A stretch of 23,994 bases of DNA from Coptodactyla brooksi (GCA_033557675.1 JAWQRM010000332.1:1-23994); one strand, 5' to 3'. Counted from the stretch's first letter, positions 10,611 to 19,898 are shown. Notes: generated from the sequence alone by a model not told the origin. Translations and numbers: made by a program.

Positions 10611-10762
10611 CATTCCATTAAACATCAATCAACAACTGAGAAGGTAAAAAAAATATAAACCAATTTCACTGATGATGTCTTCCATAGACGAAGACGAAAC
10701 GTTTGGAATAAAAAGTTCCTATCGAACACGATCCTACAGCCCGAAAAACATAAATATTAATT
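10611..10762 (+). repeat. Right inverted arm of the PLE remnant
   Basis: Reverse complement of 9869-10022. It carries the better preserved hammerhead motif in the same orientation as the coding fragment. Confidence 0.85.
10663..10709 (+). ncRNA. Hammerhead ribozyme motif (type I, PLE arm, plus strand)
   Basis: All core elements are present. Stem I 5' strand AUUUCA (10663-10668) is followed by CUGAUGA (10669-10675), an extra U (10676), stem II GUCUUC (10677-10682) with loop CAUAGAC and GAAGAC (10690-10695), all six pairs Watson-Crick, then GAAA (10696-10699). A minimal stem III (A10699-U10702, C10700-G10701) leads to U10703 as the residue before the expected cleavage, satisfying the NUH rule. 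The stem I 3' strand UGGAAU (10704-10709) closes all six pairs with one G-U. Very short stem III is a known feature of hammerheads in PLEs. The bulged U between the core and stem II is non-canonical, so activity is uncertain. Confidence 0.75.
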
Positions 10763-10779
10763 TTATACACTCTGTATAG

Positions 10780-11309
10780 ATCAATAAGGACGAAAATTGC
10801 CCACTAGAAAAACAAACATTTCCAACAGTAGAAACACAATTCTACTATTCTCTCGCCGATATCGAAAAGTTTTGAATAGACGTCCACACCCTATTTGCTT
10901 CGAAATTACTTGAACAAAAGCGATTTATTGCTGCCGATGCAATGGGGCTTTCGCTTCCTAATTTACCTCATATCCGCCCTTTGAAACGTAGTATATGACG
11001 TGCTAAAATTAGCTTATGGCTGATGTGAGATTTTATTAAAGCATTATTAATTTTCTTGCGGCGAGCTCCAGTAAACTATTATGAGCCAATATGTTTTTAA
11101 ATTACAAACTAATGCACTATATTGCACAGAAATATTTTGAAATGATTAATTATCTTCTTAAAAAGCTTTTGCCTATTGTGTGTAGGTAAAGTGTCATAAA
11201 TATCATCATCTTTAGAAGTTTTTTACAAACACTCCCCAATATTCTTCCAATATTAAATTTTAAAAAGATGTCATAACACGATGAATGGTTACCATCGATC
11301 ATTTAAAAA
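10780..11309. other. Non-coding stretch, nothing recognised
   Basis: A short frame near 10900-10990 reads RFIAADAMGLSLPNLPHI, which looks protein-like, but stops surround it and no family is recognised. Confidence 0.45.
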
Positions 11310-11535
11310 AAGGAGAACAAGAATAAGAGAAAGACTCGCAAAGACTGTAACAGAGACAATGACAGTGACAGAAACAGTGCGAGAAACATAGAGAGAGACA
11401 CATACAGCGACAAAGGCAGAAACAGGGAAAGAGATAGAGTGAGAGGGAGAGAGAGAGGGGGAGAGAAAGGGTGAGAGAGAGCGGGAGAGAGGGTGGAGAG
11501 AGCGGGAGAGAGGGTGGAGAGAGAGCGGGGAGAGT
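11310..11535. repeat. GA-rich simple repeat
   Basis: This is a long purine-rich tract of GAGAGA and GGGAGAGAG variants, densest at 11430-11530, with CAGAGACA-like interruptions on the left. Antisense frames through it give leucine/serine repeats and are not genes. Confidence 0.9.
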
Positions 11536-11554
11536 TAGCACAGAAACGTTAAAC

Positions 11555-12412
11555 ATGAATGCAGCTTATGGTGACGAGTGGTTATCAAGAACAACTGTTC
11601 GCAAATAGCCTAAATGTTTTCGTAAAGGGTGAGAAGCAGTTGAGGATGATAAACTAGTGTCAAGGTACCGCATGACTTTTCTTGTTGAAAATTGAAATTA
11701 GGATGTATTCTTCAAAAAGGATGTTTTGCTAAAAACATCAACGAAGACTATTCAAACGTTTTTTTTTTCAACGAAGACTATCCAAACCGCAATGATGCAT
11801 CGATTAAACATAATACAAAGATCCGGAAAAATTTTAAGATAACTTAAGGATAATAGACCCTCTTTTTATTGATGGGATCTTAACTTCACAGAAATACGTA
11901 GAATTGTTGGATAAGCAAATACCTCCTGCTATCCACAACATTCCCGGAATAGACCTGGATGGTGTTTGGTAGCAACAAGACGGCTGCCCAGCACATAATG
12001 CAGCTATAGCTTTTAGAATTTTTAAAAAAGTAAAAACGAAGTCACCACTACGCCAAAACTTGAAGAGAGTTTAAGAGAACTAACCAAGTCAGGATCAGCA
12101 TCATCAGGAGCGATGAAAAAATTTTTAAGAAATTCATTTCCTAATCGCACTATGAATGGGAAAAGGGGATATTAAATGGCCAGCGAGATCTCCATATTTT
12201 TTCCTAAACGACTCTTTTTTTTGTGGAGTTTCTTGAAACAGGCCGTGTACAGCCACGAGCGAGCAGAAAATGTGGATGCTCTCAGAGCTAAAATAATAGA
12301 AACAGCTAACCTTCTCACACCGGAAATGCTTTCTAATGTTAGAAGGAGTTTCTATCAGAGATTAAGTTACTGTTTGGCATCTCAGGGCGGTCTATTTGAG
12401 TCGTTATTGTAA
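11555..12412 (+). pseudogene. Mariner-like transposase, third relic, decayed
   Basis: Plus-strand fragments in order: AYGDEWLSRTTV (about 11562-11600) and AVEDDKL (about 11637-11657) from the N-terminal region; LTSQKYVELLDKQIPPAI (about 11880-11933); IPGIDLDGVW, a stop, then QQDGCPAHNAAIAFRIF (about 11972-12022) carrying the QDGxPAH box with the second catalytic aspartate; FPNRTMN (about 12137-12157); WPARSPYFFLND (about 12177-12212), the third-aspartate region; a frameshift in the T run near 12220; then FFLWSFLKQAVYSHERAENV and a C-terminus ending at 12412. The last 78 codons are still open (12176-12412). About 85 extra bases (12035-12122) separate the QDG box from FPNR and look inserted. 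Non-functional. Confidence 0.85.
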
Positions 12413-12414
12413 TT

Positions 12415-13620
12415 TTTTTAATTTAGTACTCTTTTATATTCAAATGGAGTTTTAAGAATTTATTTTATTTTTGAATATTTTATATTTTCCTCTTATAAGA
12501 ATAGATTTATGCTCCTTTTGTGTAATCAACGTTTAATGCCAGACGCACTGGCCTCTCCCACCCACAACTTATTATGGGCGCGGTTTAAAAGCCGTGTGGT
12601 ACTGGAAAATATCCTCGAACTGTATACATCAAAACCACTACTGTGAAAAGTTCATATTTACGCACATACCGTCAATTTACACGGTTTCGCTTTAACACGG
12701 TAAAAAATAAAGATACTTAAAGAGTTTTTACGCAAAGTGTGACCCTGATATAGAGCAGGTAGAGAACAGTAGCATTATTTTACAAGTGGAAAAGAACATG
12801 TCATAAAAATCACTTTCGACTTGGACAAAGAATAAACAATACTTTAAAATTGTTAATTAAAAATATACATACATGAATATGGGGAAACAATACGTCATAC
12901 ATATTTCTACTTAATACCACCCTTCTCAGTCCTTTTGTCGTCTTTCCTTTGTTTGGTTTAAAATCTTTCCATCATGTTAAATATAGTAAGGCGCACGTTT
13001 ACATTTAAATTAGGTTTTTTTTCCTCTCGAGTTATTTCGCAAATTACGTTTTATTTAGTATTTTTCTGTTTTTTTTTTGGTTGAATAAACGATGCCCGTT
13101 TCAAACTACAACGACAAAAGCTTCACGAGCAATACGTATGTAATGCCCGTTTTATGAGATGGCCGGGAAAATTGGTATTTTGATGGCTCATAGGGTAGGT
13201 TCTATTTTTATGCAAACGTGGGTTGTAATTTATATCAAAATAAACAAAATAGTTATGTATTCCAATTAAATTTTTTTTTATTCTAAGCTAGTTATTTTGT
13301 AGAAACATTGTAAGGAGATTATTTATTTTATTGTTATTGTTTTTATTTAATTACATTAAATTTTAATAAATGCTAGAAAGGTTGTCTGATTTATACGGAT
13401 TCACCTCTAATATGTTACTTCTTATGTATTGTGAGAAATCAACATCCACGTATTTAAAGGTGGAGAAAGAAACTCCACGCGACTGCTAAATAGTATCAAT
13501 ATAACTTTCTAAATAGTTTTCTAAATAGGTTTAAATGTCAGAAAACACATATTAACTTTTTTTCAGAATGTTATACAGCAGTTGAAGTATCCCAATTATG
13601 TTAACAACCTTTCACTGTAA
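12415..13620. other. AT-rich non-coding stretch, nothing recognised
   Basis: There are no reading frames with recognisable motifs. A more GC-rich patch lies at about 12540-12620. No RNA gene was seen. Confidence 0.5.
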
Positions 13621-13624
13621 GTTT

Positions 13625-13838
13625 CTTCCAACTTGACCTTTTTTTTCCTCAACACTCCTAAAATTTTGTCAAGTGTCAAGCAAATTGTGATAATACTCGT
13701 AAAGCTACCATGTCTAGTTTCAATTATTTTCTTCTCACTTGACTGTTTTTTTCCCAAAGTAAACACTCCTAAAATTATGTCAAGTGTAAAGCAAATTGTG
13801 ATAATACTCCTAAAGCCACCATGTCCAGATTCAATTTT
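13625..13838. repeat. 111-bp imperfect tandem duplication
   Basis: AACACTCCTAAAAT starts at 13651 and again at 13762, and similarity continues for about 77 bases with few changes. The bases just upstream (ACTTGAC followed by a T run) are also shared, giving a period of about 111 bases. Confidence 0.8.
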
Positions 13839-13974
13839 ACCTGAGCAAAGTCATGACCTATTAGCACAGATATTTCAGGAAAGAAATATCAATACCATAA
13901 ATCATCGATGTCAAATGGATGGTTTAGCTCACGAACTTGACGAACGTTTCAAGCCGATTTCCGGTTACAATTAA
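13633..13974 (+). CDS. Unidentified open frame containing an in-frame tandem duplication
   Basis: This frame of 113 codons spans the 111-bp duplication, which is a multiple of three, so NTPKILSSVKQIVIILVK and NTPKIMSSVKQIVIILLK appear 37 residues apart. The last part (SHDLLAQIFQERN, then DERFKPISGYN) has a less AT-driven composition than the surroundings. The ATG has no supporting context, and no signal peptide or domain is recognised. It may be a transposon or exon fragment, or simply an open stretch by chance. Whether it is a real gene is doubtful. Confidence 0.2.
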   Translation: MTFFFLNTPKILSSVKQIVIILVKLPCLVSIIFFSLDCFFPKVNTPKIMSSVKQIVIILLKPPCPDSILPEQSHDLLAQIFQERNINTINHRCQMDGLAHELDERFKPISGYN

Positions 13975-13979
13975 AATAT

Positions 13980-14980
13980 AAACAAATTGTAATAAGATAT
14001 AATAAAGACTAACAGGTAAAGTACTTGACGATTAGAAAACTAGTGTATTACCTATCTGACAGAATTGTGTCAACCGGTTTCTGTTAATCTTGTTTTACCC
14101 AATTAATACATTCCCACTTTAATACCAGTTTGCTACAGTTAACAAATTAGCTTGCGTACGAAAGATAATTTAAGCATTTCACCTACGGAAACTAATAAAC
14201 CAAAATAAGTTAATTATCTCGTATTTAGATGTGCATGTACAGGTGGTCCAGATTGGAAGTGTCGATAAGGGAAACCTTTCTTATTAAGAGAGCTTTCAAA
14301 CAGCTTTTAACTGGGAAAAAATCGATGAAAAGAGTAGCAGGGATTTTGGATGAAAGTCGTGTCATATTTTTATGCGGTAGATCGAAATGTTACTTGTTTC
14401 AAGTATGAATTATAGTTGGCAATAGAAAAGCTTCTTATTACATGTGCGTTTATTAGCTGTGAGAATACAATACAATACAACAGGTTCAGGATCGTTTAAG
14501 TACGATTTTAAGCTAACTTCAATTACCCATCAGAATATTTATTAAAAATAATCAATATTGTTATAATTTATTTTCTTGCTTATAATTTTTTATAAAAAAA
14601 AAGCTTAGTGGTTTCAAGGAAATTTATATATTCTAAAGTATTTCAATGATTTAACAATAGTAATATTAAATAATAACGCAATAATGTTCAGTAACCATCA
14701 AAATGAAAATTAAATCAGCTGATACAGGCTAATTTTTGTATAATCTGGTCACAATAAGGATTTAGTAAATTTATTTTTGATTTCTTTACAACTTTTTGTA
14801 ACAAAATATATTTTTATAATCTACATAAAATTGTTAGTAAAAAACTATGAAAATAGTATATGCTTAAAATCAACATTTTTCGAGTTATAAGCATAATTGA
14901 TAAAAATACAGTCCTAGCTGTCTTTAAAAAATGTTTCAAATAAAGATTGTATGACACCAAATTCTTCACAATTACTTTAC
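13980..14980. other. AT-rich non-coding stretch, nothing recognised
   Basis: A slightly GC-richer patch at 14240-14360 contains short protein-like frames but no motif. The end of the stretch runs into the dispersed repeat. Confidence 0.5.
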
Positions 14981-14984
14981 GAAT

Positions 14985-15348
14985 ACTTTACGAATATGCA
15001 GGGTGTTCGGTTTATTCTAAAAACTATCCAACTTCAGATTTTTAAACGGAACACCCTGTATATTATTACATTTTTGAAGTCCTTATGAGATTGAAGGGCC
15101 AGTTTAATTATTATACCTTACCTTCAAATTGTACCATTTGGGTGTTGTTTCGTATTTTTGAAAAACATGACAGCTGTGAATACAAGATTTTTGTTAGAAC
15201 TATTGCTCTTGCTAGATAAAAATGTTTCAAATAAAAGTTGCATCATATCGAACTGTTCACAATTTGAAACTATTTTCGAATATACAGGGTGTTCGGCTTA
15301 TTCTAAAAGCTACCCAACTTTAGATTTTTAAATGGAGCATTCTGTATA
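14985..15348. repeat. Dispersed two-unit repeat, copy 1
   Basis: Two related units start at 14999 and 15285 (period 286). Each carries a module of about 60 bases beginning CAGGGTGTTCGG and ending in a short inverted copy of its start (GGAACACCCTGTA in the first unit). The module ends are therefore inverted repeats. AATGTTTCAAATAAA precedes both modules. A second copy of the whole arrangement lies at 18457-18824. Confidence 0.85.
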
Positions 15349-15349
15349 T

Positions 15350-17440
15350 TATGATAATTTTGAAGTCCTTATAAGACCTAAGGGCCATTTTAATTATTAT
15401 TTAAGATGACAGGCACGAATGGAAATTTTTTTATACATTTTTTTAAATATATTAAAAGCATTACGCAAAATTACGCAAAAACTATAATAACTGGAATTAG
15501 TCTGTTGATAGACTTTTATAAACTCCACTTCGGTTCTTTAGTTGTCTCCACCTCGCCGAATTTTCTCATTAAAAAGAATTTAAGAAGTAAGATTACTACA
15601 GCGGCTCCTTAATCGATTGGCTGATTATCTCGCTTAATAGAAAAGGAAACTTGATTACTATATCTTGAGATCTAGGCTTTTAAAACATTAAAAGTATAAT
15701 CAAATTAAAGTGGGCCAACTAGAGGATGCGATGGAAAAAACTTGTCTAAAATTAAGCGGTCATCAATCTTACTTAGCTTTGGCATAAGATAAAAAAGCGA
15801 TAGATGGTGTCAGTTTACTAAATCCTATATGACGGCCGATATGTAGAACACGTGAATACATATCTAAGTACTCATGTACATTTTGTACATGAATACTTTA
15901 CATCAACTATTTGCTATTCAATATTTTGCTATTCATTATTTGGTATAGAAATATACTATTCTAGTATTATTCATTATTCTATGTTCTTTTATTCTGACAA
16001 AAATTTATAAATTTTCATTTCATGTACAATTTAGATACCTGCGAATATAGGATAAAAGGCATAGTACACATAAGATGTAAAAAAAATCATTGAATCAGAT
16101 ATATTTGTAGGAATCTATAATGTAAAGATATATGTCTCTGCAATATGTGTCTGTTTGAATTCGGGAATAAATTTTTTCTCCTAGAGGGCGTGTTACCTTA
16201 CCTTTTGAACTACCCTCGTAGATAAAACTATATCATTTCCCTTTGCAGCTTTATTACCAAATGATTAATAAAGCATTGTTTGTGCCTAAAATTTGTCGTG
16301 TAGTTTTTACAGCAGCACGAATTAGAATCAAACCTGCACAATTTCTCTAAATTTTCACAAATTTCCATAACACGCATTAAGTGGGGGTTGGTGAAATAGC
16401 ATCCCTAGCACTTCAATTAATTTGAGCTAAATGTTTGGGCTGGTAGCATGAATGGACTATCTATCTGACCTTTTGTCCTACCACATTACTGAATGGGTCA
16501 TTGTTATAAACGAATTTAAAATACCGTGTAACGTAATTTTACTATTTGACAATTGTTTCATATTCATTAGTTCTTAGAATACTAAGATAAAATATTATTT
16601 ATTTTTTTCCTCATGGGCTAATATTTACCCTATATATAGTATATGTTGCATAAATGTTTGAAATTATGATTATCCACCTATATAAATAATACTATAAATA
16701 ATAAAAGCCCTATTTTCCATTATTTGTTTTTATTAATAGAAATGGCAGCAATTACTGACGAGGATAAAGTTTTTCACACGAGCACTGTAATTTTACAAAA
16801 TTGCATTCCTTAAAATGTAATTAAAATGTTTCACCATAATTAGTAAATCAATCAGGACACTATGAAACTAATCAAGTGATTCAAAGGCTACAAAATTAAT
16901 CTAAGGCAATTAATATAATAATTAATGTTTAGCTATTTCAAAAGAGCAATTTTTAATGAAACTCTAATTTTAATTTTTCCCAAAATTAAAAGCTTTCTTG
17001 AGATGAGAATGTTAATAAATGGAATTTCTCTAATGGTACATTTGCACGTGTTTGCGGTTTTCATATAGTATATCCGTCACAAGTTGTTAACTAGATAACT
17101 GTCATATTTCCTGAAAGGAATAACTATTATTATTATGATAATTACTTGATACCCACGCTGTAAACATAAACTACACGATATATAGAAGATCAAATAAGAA
17201 TATCATAGCCACATAACATACTGATCACATCTAGAGTACTAATGTTTGATTATCATTGATGTTAGCTACTAAAGAGTTACTTTACTCCTTCTGTTAATAA
17301 AAATTAAGCTAATACATTTAATTGGTACAAAATAAACTGTTAAGTAATACTATGAGTTACTAGTGACCGACATAAGCGTACCGAAGGGGATATCTTTCGT
17401 AGCACTATCACAGCCCACTCTTACTACTATTGACCTATTT
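15350..17440. other. AT-rich non-coding stretch upstream of the Osiris-like exon
   Basis: No coding sequence was recognised. A short hairpin lies at 15873-15891 (CATGTACA, 3-base loop, TGTACATG). Promoter-distal control elements of the downstream gene could lie here, but none can be named. Confidence 0.5.
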
Positions 17441-17448
17441 TTCTTCCG

Positions 17449-17456
17449 TATATATT
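17449..17456 (+). promoter_or_regulatory. TATA-like box of the Osiris-like gene
   Basis: TATATATT stands 58 bases before the start codon, which would place transcription start near 17480 and leave a short 5' leader of about 25 bases. Such AT strings are frequent here, so this rests on position. Confidence 0.4.
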
Positions 17457-17506
17457 CTCAAGGTCTTGATCAAGGCTAGCCATTTATTTCTAAAAACCGA
17501 GCAGTA

Positions 17507-17909
17507 ATGATCGGGAAACAATTTGTTGTGCTAGTGTGCGCATGCAGTGCCAATTTGGTATTCTCAAACGATCAGTATTTAACAGAGTCTCAAGGAGAAT
17601 GTGATAACATGAAAGATGTCTTTTCTTGCACGAAGTACAGGGTGCTCAGATATATTTCAAACTACACGGAGAACGCATTCTTTCAAGGATCACTGGGACC
17701 TCTTAAAATGATGAAGTACGAAGACGCGGATGAGGAAGATACCGTCTTCACAGCAAATGAACCGAGGTTTCTATCTGGAGATTCGGAAGTTGGCAAGTTC
17801 TTCAAGTTCATTAAGAGACGAGTTGACCATTTTTTGAATCACCAATCTCTGGTTATCAGTCTTCCTGAAGGAGCCAGATTTATCTCTTTGGGTTCAGAGC
17901 TTAAAGGAA
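17507..17909 (+). CDS. Osiris-like (DUF1676) secreted protein, first coding exon
   Basis: The exon encodes 134 residues plus one base. Residues 1-20 (MIGKQFVVLVCACSANLVFS) form a clear signal peptide with likely cleavage before NDQ. Two cysteines, C32 (QGEC) and C41 (FSC), are followed by TKYRVLRYI, matching the conserved two-cysteine start of Osiris proteins. An acidic stretch (residues 70-77) and FFKFIKRRVDHFLNHQSLVI (about 104-123) resemble the helix before the hydrophobic core. A GTGAGT donor begins at 17910 in phase 1, so the frame's apparent stop at 17915-17917 is intronic. Codon use is much less AT-biased than around it. Osiris genes are insect-specific, usually clustered, and linked to cuticle and tracheal development. 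The later hydrophobic region and endocytic motif must lie on exons not seen here. Which Osiris paralogue it is cannot be told. Confidence 0.72.
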
Positions 17910-17915
17910 GTGAGT
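17910..17915 (+). other. Splice donor of the Osiris-like exon
   Basis: GTGAGT after GGAA matches the donor consensus well. Reading through would stop two codons later, which supports a splice here. No convincing partner exon was recognised to the window end. Confidence 0.7.
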
Positions 17916-18396
17916 AATTGGTTGACTAAAATTTAAATTTATACTATTAATGGTTGATTTATAATTTTACTACCATCTCGTTAATCGTAGAGGTATAATT
18001 TTCAATTTTTCTACTAGCTACTAGGAGCTTTTCCTTTATCGAAAAATTTATAAAAAATATCAACGTGTTGTGTTCTATAAATTGCTCCATGAATTTTATG
18101 GAGGGGGTATCCTGTTCGATCTGAAGATTAAAACTGAAAATGATGTTTTGCAAGCAGAAGAGACAAAAAATAAAATGAAAGCTAAATCTATAAATTATAT
18201 TAACCTCCATAAATCTTTTTGTGGATGTTAATATAATTTGGTAGCTCCTGTGATGGGACTTGAAATAAATTCATTATTTGGAAATAATAAGAATTATAGT
18301 TCTAATGTATCTGAACCCTCGTGTTCATAGCTGTTATTTATTAAATAAACAAAACTTTGGAAATGTGCTAAAAAATACACAGTCTATTCCAAATAA
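17916..18396. other. Intronic AT-rich sequence, nothing recognised
   Basis: Probably part of the first intron of the Osiris-like gene. A minus-strand open frame at 17959-18210 has no motif and AT-driven composition. Confidence 0.45.
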
Positions 18397-18397
18397 A

Positions 18398-18445
18398 TTT
18401 TGTAATATTATAAAAAAATCTCCTTTATATGATTTAACGTGATAG
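18398..18445. repeat. Left direct repeat flanking dispersed repeat copy 2
   Basis: AATATTATAAAAAAATCTCC and the following bases to TGATAG recur at 18834-18878 in the same orientation with few changes. Confidence 0.75.
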
Positions 18446-18456
18446 TGTGGAAATAT

Positions 18457-18824
18457 TTTACGAATATGCAGGGTGCTCGGTTTATTCTAAAAACTATCCA
18501 ACTTCAGATTTTTAAACGGAACACCCTGTATATTATTACATTTTTGAAGTCCTTATGAGATTTAAGGGCCACTTTAATTATTATACCTTATCTTCAAATT
18601 GTACCATTTGGGCTTTGTTTCGTATTTTTGGAAAAAAACATGACAGCTGTGAATGCAAGATTTTTGTTAGAACTGTTATTGCTCTTTCTAGATAAAAATG
18701 TTTCAAATAAAAGTTGCATCATATCGAACTGTTCACAATTTGAAACTATTTTCGAATATACAGGGCGTTCGGCTTATGCGAAAAGCTACCCAACTTCAGA
18801 TTTTTAAATGGAGCATCCTGTATA
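18457..18824. repeat. Dispersed two-unit repeat, copy 2
   Basis: It is collinear with 14985-15348, including both CAGGGTGTTCGG-type modules (starts at 18469 and 18761) and the intervening sequence with ACATGACAGCTGTGAAT. The copies differ by scattered substitutions and small indels. It is bracketed by direct repeats of about 45 bp. Confidence 0.85.
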
Positions 18825-18833
18825 AAATAAAAT

Positions 18834-18878
18834 TGGCAATATTATAAAAAATCTCCTTTATATGATTTAATGTGATAA
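18834..18878. repeat. Right direct repeat flanking dispersed repeat copy 2
   Basis: Same sequence as 18398-18445 with about five differences. It is longer than a typical transposon target duplication. Confidence 0.75.
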
Positions 18879-18990
18879 TGGATATTAAGATTTGCATTAT
18901 TATTTATCTAATATCCATTTATTTTTATAAATGGACAGGGTTTCTGGTGTTGTATTACTTAGCCCAACACCTCTTACACTACACCAAAAC
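18874..18990. repeat. Run of short palindromes
   Basis: Three inverted repeats follow one another: AATGGATATT with AATATCCATT, CCATTTA with TAAATGG, and GGTGTTG with CAACACC. They lie just left of the PLE-type inverted remnant and may belong to its terminal repeat. Confidence 0.55.
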
Positions 18991-19009
18991 CGGAAGTACT
19001 AGCTCGAGG

Positions 19010-19206
19010 CACGTTTTCATTACCAAATTAGCATCATCAGGAGCGATGAAAAAGTCTTTAATTAGTAAATACAGCCTACAACAAACTAACTGCATAGTTA
19101 GCGTTGATAGAACAAAGAAATATCTTTAATGCAATAAAGGATGTTAAAACATGAAGTCAGCTTTTTATCGCTCCTGATGATGCTAACGTGGCTAACGAAA
19201 CGTGAT
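19010..19206. mobile_element. Small inverted PLE-type remnant with hammerhead-like arms
   Basis: The left arm (about 19010-19053) and right arm (about 19158-19206) are inverted repeats around AGCATCATCAGGAGCGAT. In both arms the outward-reading strand has CUGAUGA, one U, GCUAAC or GCUAAU, a short spacer and then GAAA, the same layout as the PLE arms at 9.9-10.7 kb. Stem II is only partly complementary and stem I is not formed, so these are degenerate. About 105 bases of unrecognised sequence separate the arms. The open frames across this region are not convincing genes. Confidence 0.5.
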
Positions 19207-19535
19207 TTGAACAGGCATTTTTTACATATCAAGTTAACAGTTTTATTGTCCACAAAAGTATCATTCATTGAACACAGCTTTATGAAGAATGTGAGATCAC
19301 TGCCAATTTTTTCTTACATTATTCACAGTTTTAAAGACGTGTAGTTGAATAATTTCTTATAACCACTTAAAGTCTGCTGAGATGATATGTTTGGCACTTT
19401 TGTTTTTACTTTATTCTTAACACAGATCACTGGTTCTTCGTTCTCGAGCAACATCGTGATGGCAACACAATTTTGATGGGTTTACCGCAACTTCAAGCTA
19501 GTGCACCTGTGGTAACTACTTTCTTTCGAAGAATG

Positions 19536-19563
19536 GCCTAGTAGAGTATTCGCTCTACTAGGC
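19536..19563. repeat. Perfect 11-bp hairpin
   Basis: GCCTAGTAGAG, loop TATTCG, CTCTACTAGGC. It is a perfect stem with a 6-base loop and fairly GC-balanced, so less likely to be chance than the AT palindromes. No T run follows on either strand. Role unknown. Confidence 0.8.
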
Positions 19564-19845
19564 AGAATGTGCCTAACTGAGCATTGTCAGTTGTATTCAC
19601 AAGTTCGGCCAATTTTCGAGCAACATTTCAGGAAATATGCATACCTAAATCCATCTGCATATTCTAATATTTCATCCCACATTTAAATTATTTTATCCCT
19701 TATGGTTTCAGAGATAAATTCGCTAAATGATAACCTCAACCTGAATCAAGAGATTCAGCCTGCATGATTTTCTCTGAATTATCACTAAAACTAAATTATT
19801 TCTAGATTATAAAGCTTTTATATAAATTATGAACAATTAAAAAAT

Positions 19846-19898
19846 GCCCTATGTACTGGAGTACTTAGGGCATAAGTAGTATCCTTCGGTGTACTACT
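19846..19898. repeat. Two adjacent hairpins
   Basis: The first pairs GCCCTATGTACT with AGTACTTAGGGC (one mismatch, 2-base loop, 19846-19871). The second pairs AGTAGTA with the ACTACT end across CCTTCGG (19875-19898). Their close spacing suggests a transposon end or a folded RNA, but neither is shown. Confidence 0.6.

Larger units (their letters stand above)
9852..10762 (+). mobile_element. Penelope-like element remnant with inverted hammerhead-bearing arms
   Basis: The remnant has a short broken coding core on the plus strand and inverted terminal arms (9869-10022 and 10611-10762). Each arm contains GGAACTTTTTATTCCAAA or its complement and a hammerhead ribozyme motif. The left edge begins GTAGGCTTTCACGGTCGG. 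PLEs are known to be flanked by repeats that may be direct or inverted, and such repeats can contain hammerhead ribozymes, so structure and coding content agree. Near-matching direct repeats at 9830-9851 and 10757-10778 may be the duplicated target. Confidence 0.8.

Noticed and set aside
11299..11556. Minus-strand open frame with Leu-Ser-Leu-Pro repeats
   Set aside because: It is a translation of the GA-rich simple repeat read backwards.
17910..17917. The stop codon that would end the Osiris-like frame at 136 residues
   Set aside because: A strong GTGAGT donor precedes it, and the family requires a further hydrophobic half, so the stop is taken as intronic.
18872..19344. Two consecutive plus-strand open frames
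   Set aside because: They cross the inverted PLE-type arms and the palindrome run, so their openness follows repeat structure and not coding.
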